Of a stretch of DNA of 64,000 bases, positions 19,569-28,258 are shown in pieces. A program made the translations under genes and the position numbers. The notes under the pieces are model-generated. The model saw nothing but the letters and a program-made list of their open reading frames with translations. It did no database searches and was not told where the DNA came from. Within the stretch, counting starts at the first letter, position 1; each line of letters starts with the position of its first letter. The stretch is from Actinocorallia populi (GTDB lineage: Bacteria; Actinomycetota; Actinomycetes; Streptosporangiales; Streptosporangiaceae), in contig NZ_PVZV01000003.1 of the NCBI RefSeq assembly GCF_002995495.1, forward strand, positions 310,001 through 374,000. The letters run 5' to 3'.

Positions 19569-20174
19569 CTACCGCACGGGGACGCCCAGGACCCGGACCG
19601 CCATCGCGGCGATCCGGCGGGCCGAGTCCTCCGGCGGGCCCTCGGGCGTCACCAGATAGCTGACGGTCACCCGGCAGACCATGTCGACGGTCAGCTGGAG
19701 CGCCTCGGGGTCCAGATCCGGACGCTGGTGCAGCGCCAGGTCGGTCACCGTCCGCAGCGCCAGGGTCAGCGGCGGCACCTTCCTGCGGCGCAGCACCGCC
19801 ACCAGCCCCTCGGCCGACCAGCCCACCCGGGCGCTGGTGAGGATGCTGTGGAGCACCGTGTCGCGCGACGCCCGGCGGAAGGTGTAGAGCACCGCCTCGG
19901 CGACCGCCGCCTCGATGTCGTCCCGCTGGTCCAGCAGGCACTCGCCGAGCCCGGCCAGGTGCCGCTCGAACTCCCGCATCACCAGGGCCTCGCCGAGCGC
20001 CGCCTTGGAACCGAACTCGTTGTAGGCGCTCTGCCTGCTGACGCCCGCCTCGGACGCGATGTGGGCGACGCGCATCTGCGCCCAGCCGCGCGTCTCGATC
20101 AATCGCCGGGCGGCGTCGAGCAGGCGGTCCCGTACCGGGGGTCGAACGTCGCGGCTGGCCGTCACCCGTCGCAT
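19569..20174 (-). CDS. TetR family transcriptional regulator
   Basis: A 201-aa repressor-type protein. The N-terminal helix-turn-helix reads IASEAGVSRQSAYNEFGSKA, and the helical C-terminal ligand domain is of the short type with no recognisable ligand signature. ATG 20174 gives a normal length. It is downstream of thrS on the same strand, separated by a perfect palindromic terminator, so it has its own transcript. The target genes are unknown; no clear operator was seen near its start. Confidence 0.85.
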   Translation of the reverse strand: MRRVTASRDVRPPVRDRLLDAARRLIETRGWAQMRVAHIASEAGVSRQSAYNEFGSKAALGEALVMREFERHLAGLGECLLDQRDDIEAAVAEAVLYTFRRASRDTVLHSILTSARVGWSAEGLVAVLRRRKVPPLTLALRTVTDLALHQRPDLDPEALQLTVDMVCRVTVSYLVTPEGPPEDSARRIAAMAVRVLGVPVR

Positions 20175-20202
20175 CGTACAGAGATCAACCCTTTTCCGAC
20201 CA

Positions 20203-20232
20203 CCGGAAGGAGCCCCGCGGGGCTCCTTCCGG
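20203..20232. terminator. Terminator-like perfect palindrome after thrS
   Basis: A perfect 30-bp inverted repeat (15 + 15 bp, CCGGAAGGAGCCCCG and its complement) directly after the thrS stop. There is no T-run, in line with many actinobacterial terminators. It separates thrS from the TetR gene. Confidence 0.7.
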
Positions 20233-20239
20233 CCGGCGG

Positions 20240-22195
20240 TCAGACCTGGATCCGGTCCTCGACCGCCTTCACGATCTCGGCCACCGCCTCGTCCACCGGC
20301 ACGCCGTTGTTCTGCTCGCCGGAGCGGTAGCGGAACGACACCGCGCCCTTGGACACGTCGTCGTCGCCCGCCAGCAGCATGAAGGGGACCTTCTGCTTCT
20401 GGGCGTTGCGGATCTTCTTCTGCATGCGGTCGGACGAGGAGTCCACCTCCACCCGGATGCCGCGGGCGCGCAGCTTCGCCGCGATCTCCTCCAGGTAGGG
20501 CGCGTGCTCGTCGGCGATCGGGATGCCCACGACCTGGACCGGGGCCAGCCACGGCGGCATCGCGCCGGCGTAGTGCTCCAGCAGGACGCCGAAGAACCGC
20601 TCGATCGAACCGAACAGCGCCCGGTGGATCATGATGGGCCGCTGCCGGGTGCCGTCCGCCGCCTGGTACTCCAGGTTGAACAGCTTCGGCAGCTGGAGGT
20701 CCACCTGGATGGTGGACATCTGCCAGGTGCGGCCGATCGCGTCGCGGGCCTGGACGGAGATCTTCGGACCGTAGAAGGCGGCGCCCTCCGGGTCGGGGGT
20801 GAGCTCGAGTCCGGAGTTCTCGGCGGCCACCCGCAGCATCTCGGTGGCCTCCTCCCACTCCTCGTCGGAGCCGACGGACTTCTTCGGGTCCCGGGTGGAC
20901 AGCTCCAGGTAGAAGTCGTCCAGGCCGTAGTCGCGCAGCAGGTCCAGCACGAACTTCAGCAGCGAGTGCAACTCGTCCTGCATCTGCTCGCGGGTGCAGT
21001 AGATGTGCGCGTCGTCCTGGGTCAGGCCCCGCACCCGGGTGAGGCCGTGCACGACGCCGGACTTCTCGTACCGGTAGACGGTGCCGAACTCGAACAGCCG
21101 CAGCGGCAGCTCCTTGTAGGAGCGGCCCCGGGCGTCGAAGATCAGGTTGTGCATGGGGCAGTTCATGGGCTTGAGGAAGTACTGCGCCCCCTCCAGCTCC
21201 ATGGGCGGGAACATGCCGTCGCGGTACCAGCCGAGGTGCCCGGAGATCTCGTACAGGTGGCCCTTGGTGATGTGCGGGGTGTTGACGAAGGAGTACCCCG
21301 CCTGCTCGTGCCGCAGCCGCGAGTAGTTCTCCAGCTCGCGCCGGATGATGCCGCCCTTGGGGTGGAACACCGGCAGGCCGGAGCCGATCTCGGTCGGGAA
21401 GGAGAAGAGGTCGAGCTCGGCGCCGAGCTTGCGGTGGTCGCGCTTCTCGGCCTCCTCCAGCATCTTGAGGTACTCGTCCTGCTTCTCGCGGGACTCCCAC
21501 GCGGTGCCGTAGATGCGCTGCAGCTGCGGGTTCTTCTCGCTGCCGCGCCAGTACGCGCCGCCGGAGCGCATGAGCTTGAACGCCGGGATGTTGCGGGTGG
21601 TGGGCAGGTGCGGGCCGCGGCAGAGGTCCTTCCAGCACAGCTCGCCGGTCTTGGCGTTGAGGTTGTCGTAGATGGTCAGCTCTGCGCCGCCCACCTCCAC
21701 CGACTCCTCGTCCTCCGCGCCGCCCTTGAGGCCGATCAGCTCGAGCTTGTAGGGCTCGGCGGACAGCTCCTCGCGGGCCTCCTCGTCGGAGACGACCCGG
21801 CGGGAGAAGCGCTGGCCCTGCTTGACGAGCTCGCGCATGCGCTTCTCGATGCGCTTGAGGTCCTCGGGGGTGAACGGCTCCTTGACGTCGAAGTCGTAGT
21901 AGAAGCCGTTCTCGACCGGCGGTCCGATGCCGAGCTTGGCCTCGGGGAAGATCTCCTGGACGGCCTGGGCCATCACGTGCGCGGTGGAGTGGCGCAGGAT
22001 GTCGCGGCCGTCCTTGGAGTCGATCTCGACGCCCTCGAGGACGTCCCCGTCCCGCACGACGTACTCCAGGTCGCGCAGCTCACCGCCGACCCGGGCCGCG
22101 ACGATCCGGGGACCTCCGTCCAGCACCTGCCCCGCCGTGGTGCCGGCGTCCACCACTCGCTCGCTTCCGCCGAGGGTGACGCGCAGTTCGGACAC
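20240..22195 (-). CDS. thrS: Threonyl-tRNA synthetase
   Basis: A 651-aa class II synthetase charging tRNA-Thr. It has an N-terminal TGS domain (1-60), the editing domain with [11 protein letters not shown], the catalytic core with [10 protein letters not shown] (zinc cysteine), motif 2 around [15 protein letters not shown], and an anticodon-binding C-terminus. GTG at 22195 with AAGGAG 5 nt upstream. Expression is probably controlled by the upstream leader peptide and hairpins at 22235-22355. The place next to the PIM operon matches mycobacteria. Confidence 0.96.
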   Translation of the reverse strand: MSELRVTLGGSERVVDAGTTAGQVLDGGPRIVAARVGGELRDLEYVVRDGDVLEGVEIDSKDGRDILRHSTAHVMAQAVQEIFPEAKLGIGPPVENGFYYDFDVKEPFTPEDLKRIEKRMRELVKQGQRFSRRVVSDEEAREELSAEPYKLELIGLKGGAEDEESVEVGGAELTIYDNLNAKTGELCWKDLCRGPHLPTTRNIPAFKLMRSGGAYWRGSEKNPQLQRIYGTAWESREKQDEYLKMLEEAEKRDHRKLGAELDLFSFPTEIGSGLPVFHPKGGIIRRELENYSRLRHEQAGYSFVNTPHITKGHLYEISGHLGWYRDGMFPPMELEGAQYFLKPMNCPMHNLIFDARGRSYKELPLRLFEFGTVYRYEKSGVVHGLTRVRGLTQDDAHIYCTREQMQDELHSLLKFVLDLLRDYGLDDFYLELSTRDPKKSVGSDEEWEEATEMLRVAAENSGLELTPDPEGAAFYGPKISVQARDAIGRTWQMSTIQVDLQLPKLFNLEYQAADGTRQRPIMIHRALFGSIERFFGVLLEHYAGAMPPWLAPVQVVGIPIADEHAPYLEEIAAKLRARGIRVEVDSSSDRMQKKIRNAQKQKVPFMLLAGDDDVSKGAVSFRYRSGEQNNGVPVDEAVAEIVKAVEDRIQV

Positions 22196-22234
22196 GGGAA
22201 CTCCTTGAATCGTGGGATCGATCGGATGATCACA

Positions 22235-22266
22235 AAGGGCCCTGGGAGAGTTCTCCCAGGGCCCTT
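22235..22266 (-). terminator. Attenuator hairpin in the thrS leader
   Basis: A 15-bp GC-rich inverted repeat (22235-22249 with 22252-22266) between the leader peptide and thrS, followed on the minus strand by three T residues. Its upstream arm and loop contain GGGAGAAC, exactly complementary to GTTCTCCC inside the leader peptide gene. The two pairings exclude each other, as expected for a terminator/antiterminator switch. Confidence 0.65.
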
Positions 22267-22295
22267 CGCATGTCGCAGATGGTCAGCGCGCGTGC

Positions 22296-22355
22296 TCAGA
22301 CGGCCGGGGAGAACCCCGGCGTGGTCGTCTCGCGGATCGCGCAATCGGCTGCCAT
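22296..22355 (-). CDS. Putative thrS leader peptide, 19 aa with three consecutive Thr codons
   Basis: The peptide MAADCAIRETTTPGFSPAV is encoded from ATG 22355 to TGA 22296 and includes ACG-ACC-ACG for Thr-Thr-Thr. The ATG lies 6 nt after a TACACT -10 box, so the transcript would be nearly leaderless. The Thr codons sit just before a hairpin whose 3' half can pair with the attenuator. This is what ribosome-mediated threonine attenuation of thrS would need. It is inferred and not demonstrated; the peptide would have no function besides regulation. Confidence 0.6.
   Translation of the reverse strand: MAADCAIRETTTPGFSPAV
22303..22320 (-). promoter_or_regulatory. Protector hairpin inside the leader peptide gene
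   Basis: GCCGGGG-AGAA-CCCCGGC (plus strand) forms a 7-bp stem with a 4-nt loop immediately after the Thr codons. A ribosome waiting at those codons would cover its 5' arm, freeing the 3' arm to pair with the attenuator. Confidence 0.5.
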
Positions 22356-22361
22356 GCCCAC

Positions 22362-22391
22362 AGTGTAACCCGATCTCGTCTCCCGTCTCAT
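22362..22391 (-). promoter_or_regulatory. Probable promoter of the thrS leader transcript
   Basis: On the minus strand ATGAGA (22391-22386) and TACACT (22367-22362) are 18 nt apart. The -35 overlaps the end of the rhodanese gene. The predicted start of transcription is at or next to the leader-peptide ATG. Confidence 0.5.
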
Positions 22392-22798
22392 CCGGAAGCG
22401 GGCCTCGCCCCTCCGGTGCAGGGCAGTCCCGCCGCCTTCCACGCCCGGAACCCGCCGTCGACGTCGGTGGCCCGGGACAGGCCGAGGTCCTGCAGGGCGG
22501 CGGCCGCGAGGCTGGAGGTGTAGCCCTCGGAGCAGAAGACGACCACCCTGACGCCGTAGCCGGCGGCCTCGGGCAGCCGCGCGTCGCTCTGCGGGTCGAA
22601 CCGCCATTCCAGGTGGTTGCGCTCGACGATCAGCGCGCCCTCGATCTCGCCCTCCTCCGCGCGCTGCGCGGCGGGCCGGATGTCGACGAGCAGGGCGTCC
22701 GGCGCGGCGTGCGCCTCGGCGGGCGTGAGCCGGGCCAGGCGGGAGCGCGCCTCGGCCAGGATCTCGTCGATGGACCTGGCCCCCGGCGGCCGGTTCAC
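22388..22798 (-). CDS. Rhodanese-like sulfurtransferase
   Basis: A single rhodanese domain of about 136 aa. The active-site cysteine is in VVFCSEGYTSSLAAAAL, and ALLVDIRPAAQRAEEGEIEGAL forms the characteristic N-terminal part. It probably moves sulfane sulfur between thiol acceptors. The GTG at 22798 overlaps the cysteine dioxygenase stop (GTGA), so the two are co-expressed. Pairing with cysteine dioxygenase is a known arrangement in thiol and sulfur oxidation. Confidence 0.88.
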   Translation of the reverse strand: MNRPPGARSIDEILAEARSRLARLTPAEAHAAPDALLVDIRPAAQRAEEGEIEGALIVERNHLEWRFDPQSDARLPEAAGYGVRVVVFCSEGYTSSLAAAALQDLGLSRATDVDGGFRAWKAAGLPCTGGARPASG

Positions 22799-23250
22799 CA
22801 CTCCTCCGCCGACTCGGACCGCAGGGTGACCAGTTCGCCGTTCTCATCCAGGTCGTAGCGGTTCATCCGGGACAGCGGCGGCGCGTAGACGTGGACGCTC
22901 ACCGCGGGCGCGCCGGAGACGTTGCGGACGTCGTGGACGTGGTGCCCGCCGAACCCGCGGACCTGGCCGCCCTCCAGGGTGCGGGCGGCGCCGGGGACCG
23001 CCTCCTCCAGCTCGCCCAGCACGACGGCGAACGCGCCGGCCGAGCCGCCGTGGTCGTGGAAGCCGGTGCTCTGGCCCGGCAGCCAGCTGATGATCCACAC
23101 CTCGTGGTCGGCGTCGGCGTGCAGTCTCTCGTACCAGCGGCCCTGGGGGTCCAGGCGGACCCGGTGCAGCCACTCGGCGCTGTCCTCGGCGAGGGAGCGC
23201 GCTCGCGCGCTGAGCGCGCGCGTCCCGGTGTCGGTCGCGGTCACGGTCAT
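22795..23250 (-). CDS. Cysteine dioxygenase (cupin)
   Basis: About 151 aa, of the bacterial CDO type I family, oxidising cysteine to cysteine sulfinate with a ferrous iron held by three histidines. Visible are GFHDHGGSAGAF (two His) and GHHVHDVRN (third His). The ATG at 23250 begins MTVTATDTG; in-frame alternatives at 23259 and 23271 exist. The promoter region overlaps a palindrome (23272-23292) that recurs before the sulfatase gene, suggesting control by sulfur supply. Confidence 0.88.
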   Translation of the reverse strand: MTVTATDTGTRALSARARSLAEDSAEWLHRVRLDPQGRWYERLHADADHEVWIISWLPGQSTGFHDHGGSAGAFAVVLGELEEAVPGAARTLEGGQVRGFGGHHVHDVRNVSGAPAVSVHVYAPPLSRMNRYDLDENGELVTLRSESAEEW

Positions 23251-23271
23251 GAGAACCATCCTGGCCCGCAT

Positions 23272-23292
23272 TTCCTATTAAGTCAATCGGAA
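23272..23292 (-). promoter_or_regulatory. Operator overlapping the cysteine dioxygenase promoter
   Basis: Inverted repeat TTCCTATT-N5-AATCGGAA (7 of 8 positions paired). On the minus strand it contains TTGACT as a -35 box, followed after 17 nt by CAGGAT. The same element with perfect arms stands before the sulfatase at 30820-30840. Confidence 0.6.
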
Positions 23293-23390
23293 TACTTAGC
23301 TAGGTGCCCCGGCATCCCGCGCGGGGCCGCCCCCATCCTGAGAGGTGCCCGCGAGTTCACCCCCAGGGGGCGGGACGCGGCACGCCCGGT

Positions 23391-24656
23391 ATGGCTAGCC
23401 TCGCCGATGTGATCGGACAAGCTCCCCGGAACATGCTGGACTCGGTGCTCGACGCGGTGATGCGGGCGCCCTCCGGGCCGGAACGCCAGCCCTACTCCAT
23501 CGAGCGGTGGTGGCTCAAGGCCCTCATCATGGGCGTCGCCCTGGCGCTGGGCATCGGCTTCTCCGGCGGCAGCATCGCGATATACCACCACATGCACGGG
23601 CTGGGCCTCAGCCAGAGCTGGCTGCTGGGCCTGCTGCAGGGCCTGCCCCTGGTGGTCGCGCCGCTCATGCCGCTGGCCGCCTGGCGGGTCATGGTCACGG
23701 GGCTGCTGCTGGCCGACCTCACCGCGGGCCGCGGTGAGTTCATGCCCTGGCCGGTCACCTCCCTGCTGGGGATGCTGGTGGTGCTGGCCCTGGTCGCGGC
23801 GGTCTCCTCCCGGCCGGTGAGCCAGGGCGTGAGCATCATGATGATCGCCGTGCTGGCGATCCTGCCGGTCATGTTCAACGGGCTCGAGCAGTGGTTCGGG
23901 CTCATCCTCATCGCCCTGGCGCTGCTGGCGGTGGTCTTCGGCGACGCGGTCGGCGGCCGGCGCTGGGCGGAGATCAGCCTGGCCGAGCAGGCCGAGCTGC
24001 GCCGCCAGGACCTGGCCCGGCAGGCGGTGCTGGAGGAGCGCTCCCGCATCGCCCGCGAGCTGCACGACGTCGTCGCCCACCACATGTCGGTGATCGCGCT
24101 GCAGGCCGAGGCCGCCCCCTACAAGATCCCCGAGCTGCCCGAGGCCGCCCGCACCACCTTCGTGCTGCTGCGGGACGAGGCGCGGGCCGCGCTCACCGAG
24201 ACCAGGCGGGTGGTCGGGCTGCTGCGCGCCGACGACGAGACGGCCGAGCGGGTGCCGCAGCCGGGCATGGAACGGCTGCCCGAACTGGTGGCCTCCCACG
24301 ACGGGCTGCGGGTGTCGCTGGCCGTGGTCGGCACGGCGCGTGCCCTGCCCGAGGGGCTGGACCTGTCGGCCTACCGGATCGTCCAGGAGGCGCTGAGCAA
24401 CGCCTCCCGCTACGCCCCCGGAGCCGCGGTCGCCGTGGAGGTGCGCTACGACGCGGACATGCTGCGGCTCTCGGTCGTCGACGACGGGGCGCGCGGCGAG
24501 CCCGACACCAGCAACGGCGGGCACGGCCTGGTCGGCATGCGCGAGCGCGTCACCATGCTCGGCGGCACCCTGTTCGCGGGCGGGCGCAACGACGGATGGG
24601 CCGTCATCGCGGAACTTCCCTATGATGACGGGCATGATCCGCGTGGTGATCGCTGA
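23391..24656 (+). CDS. Sensor histidine kinase (NarL/HisKA_3 type)
   Basis: A 421-aa membrane kinase. The N-terminal half has about five to six hydrophobic segments (for example VALALGIGFSGGSIAIY and SLLGMLVVLALVAAVS). The HisKA_3 phosphorylation motif is ERSRIARELHDVVAHHMSV, whose histidine in ELHD is the phospho-site. A HATPase domain follows with QEALSNASRYA and GHGLVGMRERV. ATG 23391 is the best start, though upstream in-frame codons exist and no strong ribosome site is seen. It overlaps its response regulator by 23 nt. Confidence 0.88.
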   Translation: MASLADVIGQAPRNMLDSVLDAVMRAPSGPERQPYSIERWWLKALIMGVALALGIGFSGGSIAIYHHMHGLGLSQSWLLGLLQGLPLVVAPLMPLAAWRVMVTGLLLADLTAGRGEFMPWPVTSLLGMLVVLALVAAVSSRPVSQGVSIMMIAVLAILPVMFNGLEQWFGLILIALALLAVVFGDAVGGRRWAEISLAEQAELRRQDLARQAVLEERSRIARELHDVVAHHMSVIALQAEAAPYKIPELPEAARTTFVLLRDEARAALTETRRVVGLLRADDETAERVPQPGMERLPELVASHDGLRVSLAVVGTARALPEGLDLSAYRIVQEALSNASRYAPGAAVAVEVRYDADMLRLSVVDDGARGEPDTSNGGHGLVGMRERVTMLGGTLFAGGRNDGWAVIAELPYDDGHDPRGDR

Positions 24657-25284
24657 CGATCAAGTAATGATCAGGGACGGGCTCGCCACACTGCTGGCCT
24701 CCGCTCCGGACATCGAAGTGGTGGGGCAGGCCGGGGACGGGCAGGAGGCGGTGGAGCTCTGCACCGAGCTGCGGCCGGACGTCGTCGTCATGGACATCCG
24801 GATGCCGCGGCTGGACGGGCTGGCCGCCACCGAACGGCTCGCGGGCAAGGGCGGCGACGGCACGAAGGTGCTCATCCTGACCACGTTCGATCTGGACGAG
24901 TACGTCTACGAGGCACTCGGCGCGGGCGCCAGCGGGTTCCTGCTCAAGGACGCCTCGGCGGGCGACCTCATCCACGCCGTGCGGGTGGTGGCCTCCGGCG
25001 AGGCGCTGCTGGCGCCGTCGGTGACCCGCCGGCTGATCTCCGACTTCGCCCGCAGGCGGCGGCACGAGCGGCCGCGCAGCGACCTGGTGGACGTGCTCAC
25101 CCCGCGCGAGCTGGACGTCCTGCGGCTGATCTCCCGCGGCCTGTCCAACGCCGAGATCGCCGGGGAGCTGTTCCTGTCGGAGCAGACGGTCAAGAGCCAC
25201 GTCGGCAACGTCCTGAGCAAGCTGGGCCTGCGGGACCGCACCCAGGCCGTCGTCTTCTCCTACGAGAACGGCATCGCCGGGTGA
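24634..25284 (+). CDS. LuxR/NarL-type response regulator
   Basis: A 216-aa protein: receiver domain with acidic pair ADDQ, phospho-acceptor in VVVMDIRMP at about residue 53, conserved Thr in ILTTFD, and Lys in FLLKDAS. The C-terminal LuxR helix-turn-helix reads LTPRELDVLRLISRGLSNAEIA. ATG 24634 lies within the kinase gene's 3' end. It partners the adjacent kinase; the stimulus and targets are not visible. Confidence 0.92.
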   Translation: MIRVVIADDQVMIRDGLATLLASAPDIEVVGQAGDGQEAVELCTELRPDVVVMDIRMPRLDGLAATERLAGKGGDGTKVLILTTFDLDEYVYEALGAGASGFLLKDASAGDLIHAVRVVASGEALLAPSVTRRLISDFARRRRHERPRSDLVDVLTPRELDVLRLISRGLSNAEIAGELFLSEQTVKSHVGNVLSKLGLRDRTQAVVFSYENGIAG

Positions 25285-25297
25285 GGTCCCGCCGCGG

Positions 25298-26254
25298 CTA
25301 GCGGGAGGGGTCGAGCACGAGCTTGCCGGCGGTCCGGCGGGAGCGCAGCGCCTCGTGGGCGGCCCGCGCCTCCGACAGGCCGTACTCGCCGCCGGGGACG
25401 ACGCGCAGCGCGCCCGTGGCGGCCAGCTCGAACAGCTCGGTCATCGCGCGGCGCATGACGTCGCCGGGCAGGGTGAAGACGTGCGGCAGCCACATGCCGA
25501 TCACGGCGGTGGAGTGGCGCAGCAGGGAGGGCGCCTGGATCGGGGACGGCGGCTTACGGGACGCCATGCCGTAGAAGGCGAGCCTGCCGAACGGGGCCAG
25601 CGCCGCCAGCGAGCGGTCGGTGACCTCGCCTCCGGTCATCTCCAGCACGGTGTCGACCCGCCTGCCTTCGTTGGCCTCGATGAGCGCGGCCTTGAGGTCG
25701 GGCACGGCCGGGTCCAGCGCCACGTCCGCGCCGAGGTCCAGCGCCAGCCTGCGCTTGTCCTCACTGGAGGCGGTGGCGATGACGCGCCCCGCGCCCCAGG
25801 CCTTGGCGAGCTGGACGGCCAGGGTGCCGACGCCGCCCGCCGCGGCGTGCACCACCACGGACTCGCCGGGCTCCAGGTGCACGCTCTTGCGCAGCAGCAG
25901 CCACGCGGTCGCGCCCTGGACGACGAGGCCGAGCGCGGTCGCGTCGTCCACCCCGTCGGGGATGTCGTAGACGGCGCCCGCCTCGGCCACGGCCTGCTCG
26001 GCGTAGCCGCCGCCGTCGGAGGTCAGGGCGACCACGCGGCGCCCGTCCACCGTCCCGGCGACCTCGCCGCCGGGGATCATCGGCAGTTTCGCGGCCGCCA
26101 GGTAGCTGTTCTCCGCCTGGTGGGTGTCGGCGTAGTTCACGCCGGCGCGGGTGACGTCGATCAGCACCTGGCCGGGGCCCGGCACGGGGGCCGGCACGTC
26201 GGCCAGGCGCAGGACCTCGGGGCCGCCGAACTCGGTGATCTGGATGGCTCTCAT
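25298..26254 (-). CDS. Zinc-type quinone oxidoreductase (MDR superfamily)
   Basis: A 318-aa NADPH:quinone-reductase-like enzyme starting MRAIQITEFGGPEVL. It has the VNYADTHQ segment, the GESVVVHAAAGGVGTLAVQLAKAWG nucleotide-binding region (here split into VVVHAAAGGVGT and AVQLAKAWG), and no structural zinc cysteines, so it is of the QOR class. ATG 26254 has AGGAGA 7 nt upstream. It lies 13 bp downstream of the SDR gene and is probably cotranscribed. Confidence 0.85.
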   Translation of the reverse strand: MRAIQITEFGGPEVLRLADVPAPVPGPGQVLIDVTRAGVNYADTHQAENSYLAAAKLPMIPGGEVAGTVDGRRVVALTSDGGGYAEQAVAEAGAVYDIPDGVDDATALGLVVQGATAWLLLRKSVHLEPGESVVVHAAAGGVGTLAVQLAKAWGAGRVIATASSEDKRRLALDLGADVALDPAVPDLKAALIEANEGRRVDTVLEMTGGEVTDRSLAALAPFGRLAFYGMASRKPPSPIQAPSLLRHSTAVIGMWLPHVFTLPGDVMRRAMTELFELAATGALRVVPGGEYGLSEARAAHEALRSRRTAGKLVLDPSR

Positions 26255-26267
26255 GACTCTCTCCTGC

Positions 26268-27002
26268 TCAGGCCCGGGGTCCGGGAACACCCCGGAAGCG
26301 GAACGGTTCGAACTCGCGGCCGGGCACCACCGGCCAGGCCTGCCCGGTGCCGCCGGAGGCCAGGAGGTTCAGGAACGCGTCGACGACGGTCTCCACGTCC
26401 AGGATCGGGAAGTCGCCGAGGATGTCGCGCATCCGGTCGATGATCCGGGTCTCGGCGAAGGACGGGCACAGCGCGTTGACGCGGACGCCCTCCTCGGCGT
26501 AGGCCGGGCCCAGCGAGCGGGCCAGCGCGACGACGGCCGCCTTGTTCGCCGCGTAGACCGGCTCGTAGGGCATCGGCGCCAGGCCGCCCATGCTGCCGGT
26601 GAGGACGATGTCGCCGCCGCCGCGGGCGCGCAGCGCGGGCAGCGCCGCGTTCACGCCGTACACGACGCCGTCGAGGTTGATGGACATCGCGCGGCGGTAG
26701 ACCTCGGGGTCGAAGCCCTCGCCGAGGTCGCAGCCGGTGCTCACCCCGGCGTTGAGGAACGCCACGTCCAGGCCGCCGAAGTGCTCGGCCACCGCCTGCA
26801 CCGCGCGGACGCTGTCGGCGTGCTCGCGCACGTCGCACCGGACGAACAGGGTGTCCAGCTCGGCCGCCAGGGCCTCGCCCCGTTCGACGTCCACGTCCGA
26901 GAGCGCCGGCAGGGCACCGAGGCCGGCCAGGCGCCGGGCGGTGGCCGCACCGATGCCGTTGGCGCCGCCGGTGATCCAGACGACCTTTCCCTTGAGTTCC
27001 AC
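26268..27002 (-). CDS. Short-chain dehydrogenase/reductase
   Basis: A 244-aa NAD(P)-dependent oxidoreductase. The cofactor motif is TGGANGIG, the active site YAANK sits near residue 170, and NAG reads FLNAGVS. GTG at 27002 follows GGGAGGG. The gene diverges from the acyl-CoA dehydrogenase across a 44-bp gap that holds a perfect palindromic operator. This suggests the local TetR controls both and that the cluster handles an alcohol, ketone or fatty acyl substrate. Confidence 0.88.
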   Translation of the reverse strand: MELKGKVVWITGGANGIGAATARRLAGLGALPALSDVDVERGEALAAELDTLFVRCDVREHADSVRAVQAVAEHFGGLDVAFLNAGVSTGCDLGEGFDPEVYRRAMSINLDGVVYGVNAALPALRARGGGDIVLTGSMGGLAPMPYEPVYAANKAAVVALARSLGPAYAEEGVRVNALCPSFAETRIIDRMRDILGDFPILDVETVVDAFLNLLASGGTGQAWPVVPGREFEPFRFRGVPGPRA

Positions 27003-27018
27003 GGACCCTCCCTAGAAG

Positions 27019-27036
27019 TAACTGACGCGTCAGTTA
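27019..27036. promoter_or_regulatory. Palindromic operator between divergent SDR and acyl-CoA dehydrogenase genes
   Basis: TAACTGACGCGTCAGTTA is a perfect 18-bp palindrome. It overlaps a TATGGT -10 box (27035-27040) that ends 6 nt before the ATG at 27047, implying a leaderless acyl-CoA dehydrogenase mRNA. It is the likely target of the TetR protein encoded at 28248. Confidence 0.7.
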
Positions 27037-27046
27037 TGGTACCGGT

Positions 27047-28258
27047 ATGGACTTCTCACTGAGTGAACGGGCTGCCGACCATCTGGCCCGGTTGCAGGAT
27101 TTCATGGACGCCCACGTCTACCCCGCGGAGCCCGTCTACGAGGCGCAGCGCGCGGAGCTGGCCGCCGCCGGACGGCCCCACGACCTGCCTCCCGTCGTCG
27201 AGGAGCTCAAGACCGAGGCGCGCAAGCGCGGCCTGTGGAACCTCTTCCTCCCGGACGTCTCCGGCCTGACCAACACCGACTACGCCACGCTGGCCGAGCT
27301 CACCGGCCGCTCCCCCGCGCTGGCGCCCGAGGCGATCAACTGCGCCGCCCCCGACACCGGGAACATGGAGGTGCTGCACCTGTTCGGCACCGACGAGCAG
27401 AAGGAGCGCTGGCTCAAGCCGCTGCTGGAGGGCGAGATCCGCTCCTGCTTCGGCATGACCGAGCCGGACGTGGCCTCCTCCGACGCCCGCAACATCTCCA
27501 CCGCCATCGTCCGCGACGGCGACGAGTACGTCATCAACGGGCGCAAGTGGTGGACGACCGGCGCCGCCGACCCGCGCTGCCAGGTCATGATCCTCATGGG
27601 CAAGACCGATCCCGAGGGCCACCCCTACCTGCAGCAGTCGATGGTGCTGGTGCCGATGGACGCCCCGGGCCTGACCATCGTGCGCGACCTGTCGGTCTTC
27701 GGCTACCACGACCAGCACGGCCACTGCGAGATCCGGCTGGAGGACGTGCGGGTGCCGGTGGGCAACCTCATCGGGCAGGAGGGCGGCGGTTTCGCCATCG
27801 CCCAGGCCCGGCTGGGGCCCGGCCGCATCCACCACGCGATGCGCACCATCGGCCTGGCCGAGCGGGCCCTGGAGCTGATGTGCGAGCGGGCCGCCGCCCG
27901 CGTGGCGTTCGGCAAGGAGATCGCCCGCCAGGGCGTGGTCCAGCAGTGGATCGCCGAGTCCCGCATGGCCATCGAGCAGGCGAGGCTGCTCACCCTCAAG
28001 ACCGCCTGGCTGATCGACACCCAGGGCGTGAAGGCCGCCCGCTCCGAGGTCGCCGCGATCAAGGTGGTCGCGCCGCGCGTCGCGCTGGAGGTCCTCGACA
28101 AGGCCATCCAGGTCCACGGCGGCGCGGGCGTCTCCCCCGACACCCCTCTGGCGCGGATGTGGGCGGCGGCGCGTACGCTACGGCTTGCGGACGGCCCCGA
28201 CGAGGTGCACATCCGCTCCGTCGCCCGCACCGAACTGGCTCCTTACCTTGGCAAGTAG
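27047..28258 (+). CDS. Acyl-CoA dehydrogenase
   Basis: A 403-aa FAD enzyme catalysing alpha,beta-dehydrogenation of an acyl-CoA. It shows [16 protein letters not shown] (FAD/acyl contact), [14 protein letters not shown] and the C-terminal [31 protein letters not shown]. It resembles the ACAD10/11-like long subgroup. The ATG at 27047 is preceded only by a -10 box at leaderless distance. The TetR gene overlaps its last 11 nt. Confidence 0.92.
   Translation: MDFSLSERAADHLARLQDFMDAHVYPAEPVYEAQRAELAAAGRPHDLPPVVEELKTEARKRGLWNLFLPDVSGLTNTDYATLAELTGRSPALAPEAINCAAPDTGNMEVLHLFGTDEQKERWLKPLLEGEIRSCFGMTEPDVASSDARNISTAIVRDGDEYVINGRKWWTTGAADPRCQVMILMGKTDPEGHPYLQQSMVLVPMDAPGLTIVRDLSVFGYHDQHGHCEIRLEDVRVPVGNLIGQEGGGFAIAQARLGPGRIHHAMRTIGLAERALELMCERAAARVAFGKEIARQGVVQQWIAESRMAIEQARLLTLKTAWLIDTQGVKAARSEVAAIKVVAPRVALEVLDKAIQVHGGAGVSPDTPLARMWAAARTLRLADGPDEVHIRSVARTELAPYLGK

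Noticed and set aside
22235-22266. T-box riboswitch for thrS
   Set aside because: I found no T-box consensus or specifier stem. The Thr-codon peptide with alternative hairpins explains the leader better.
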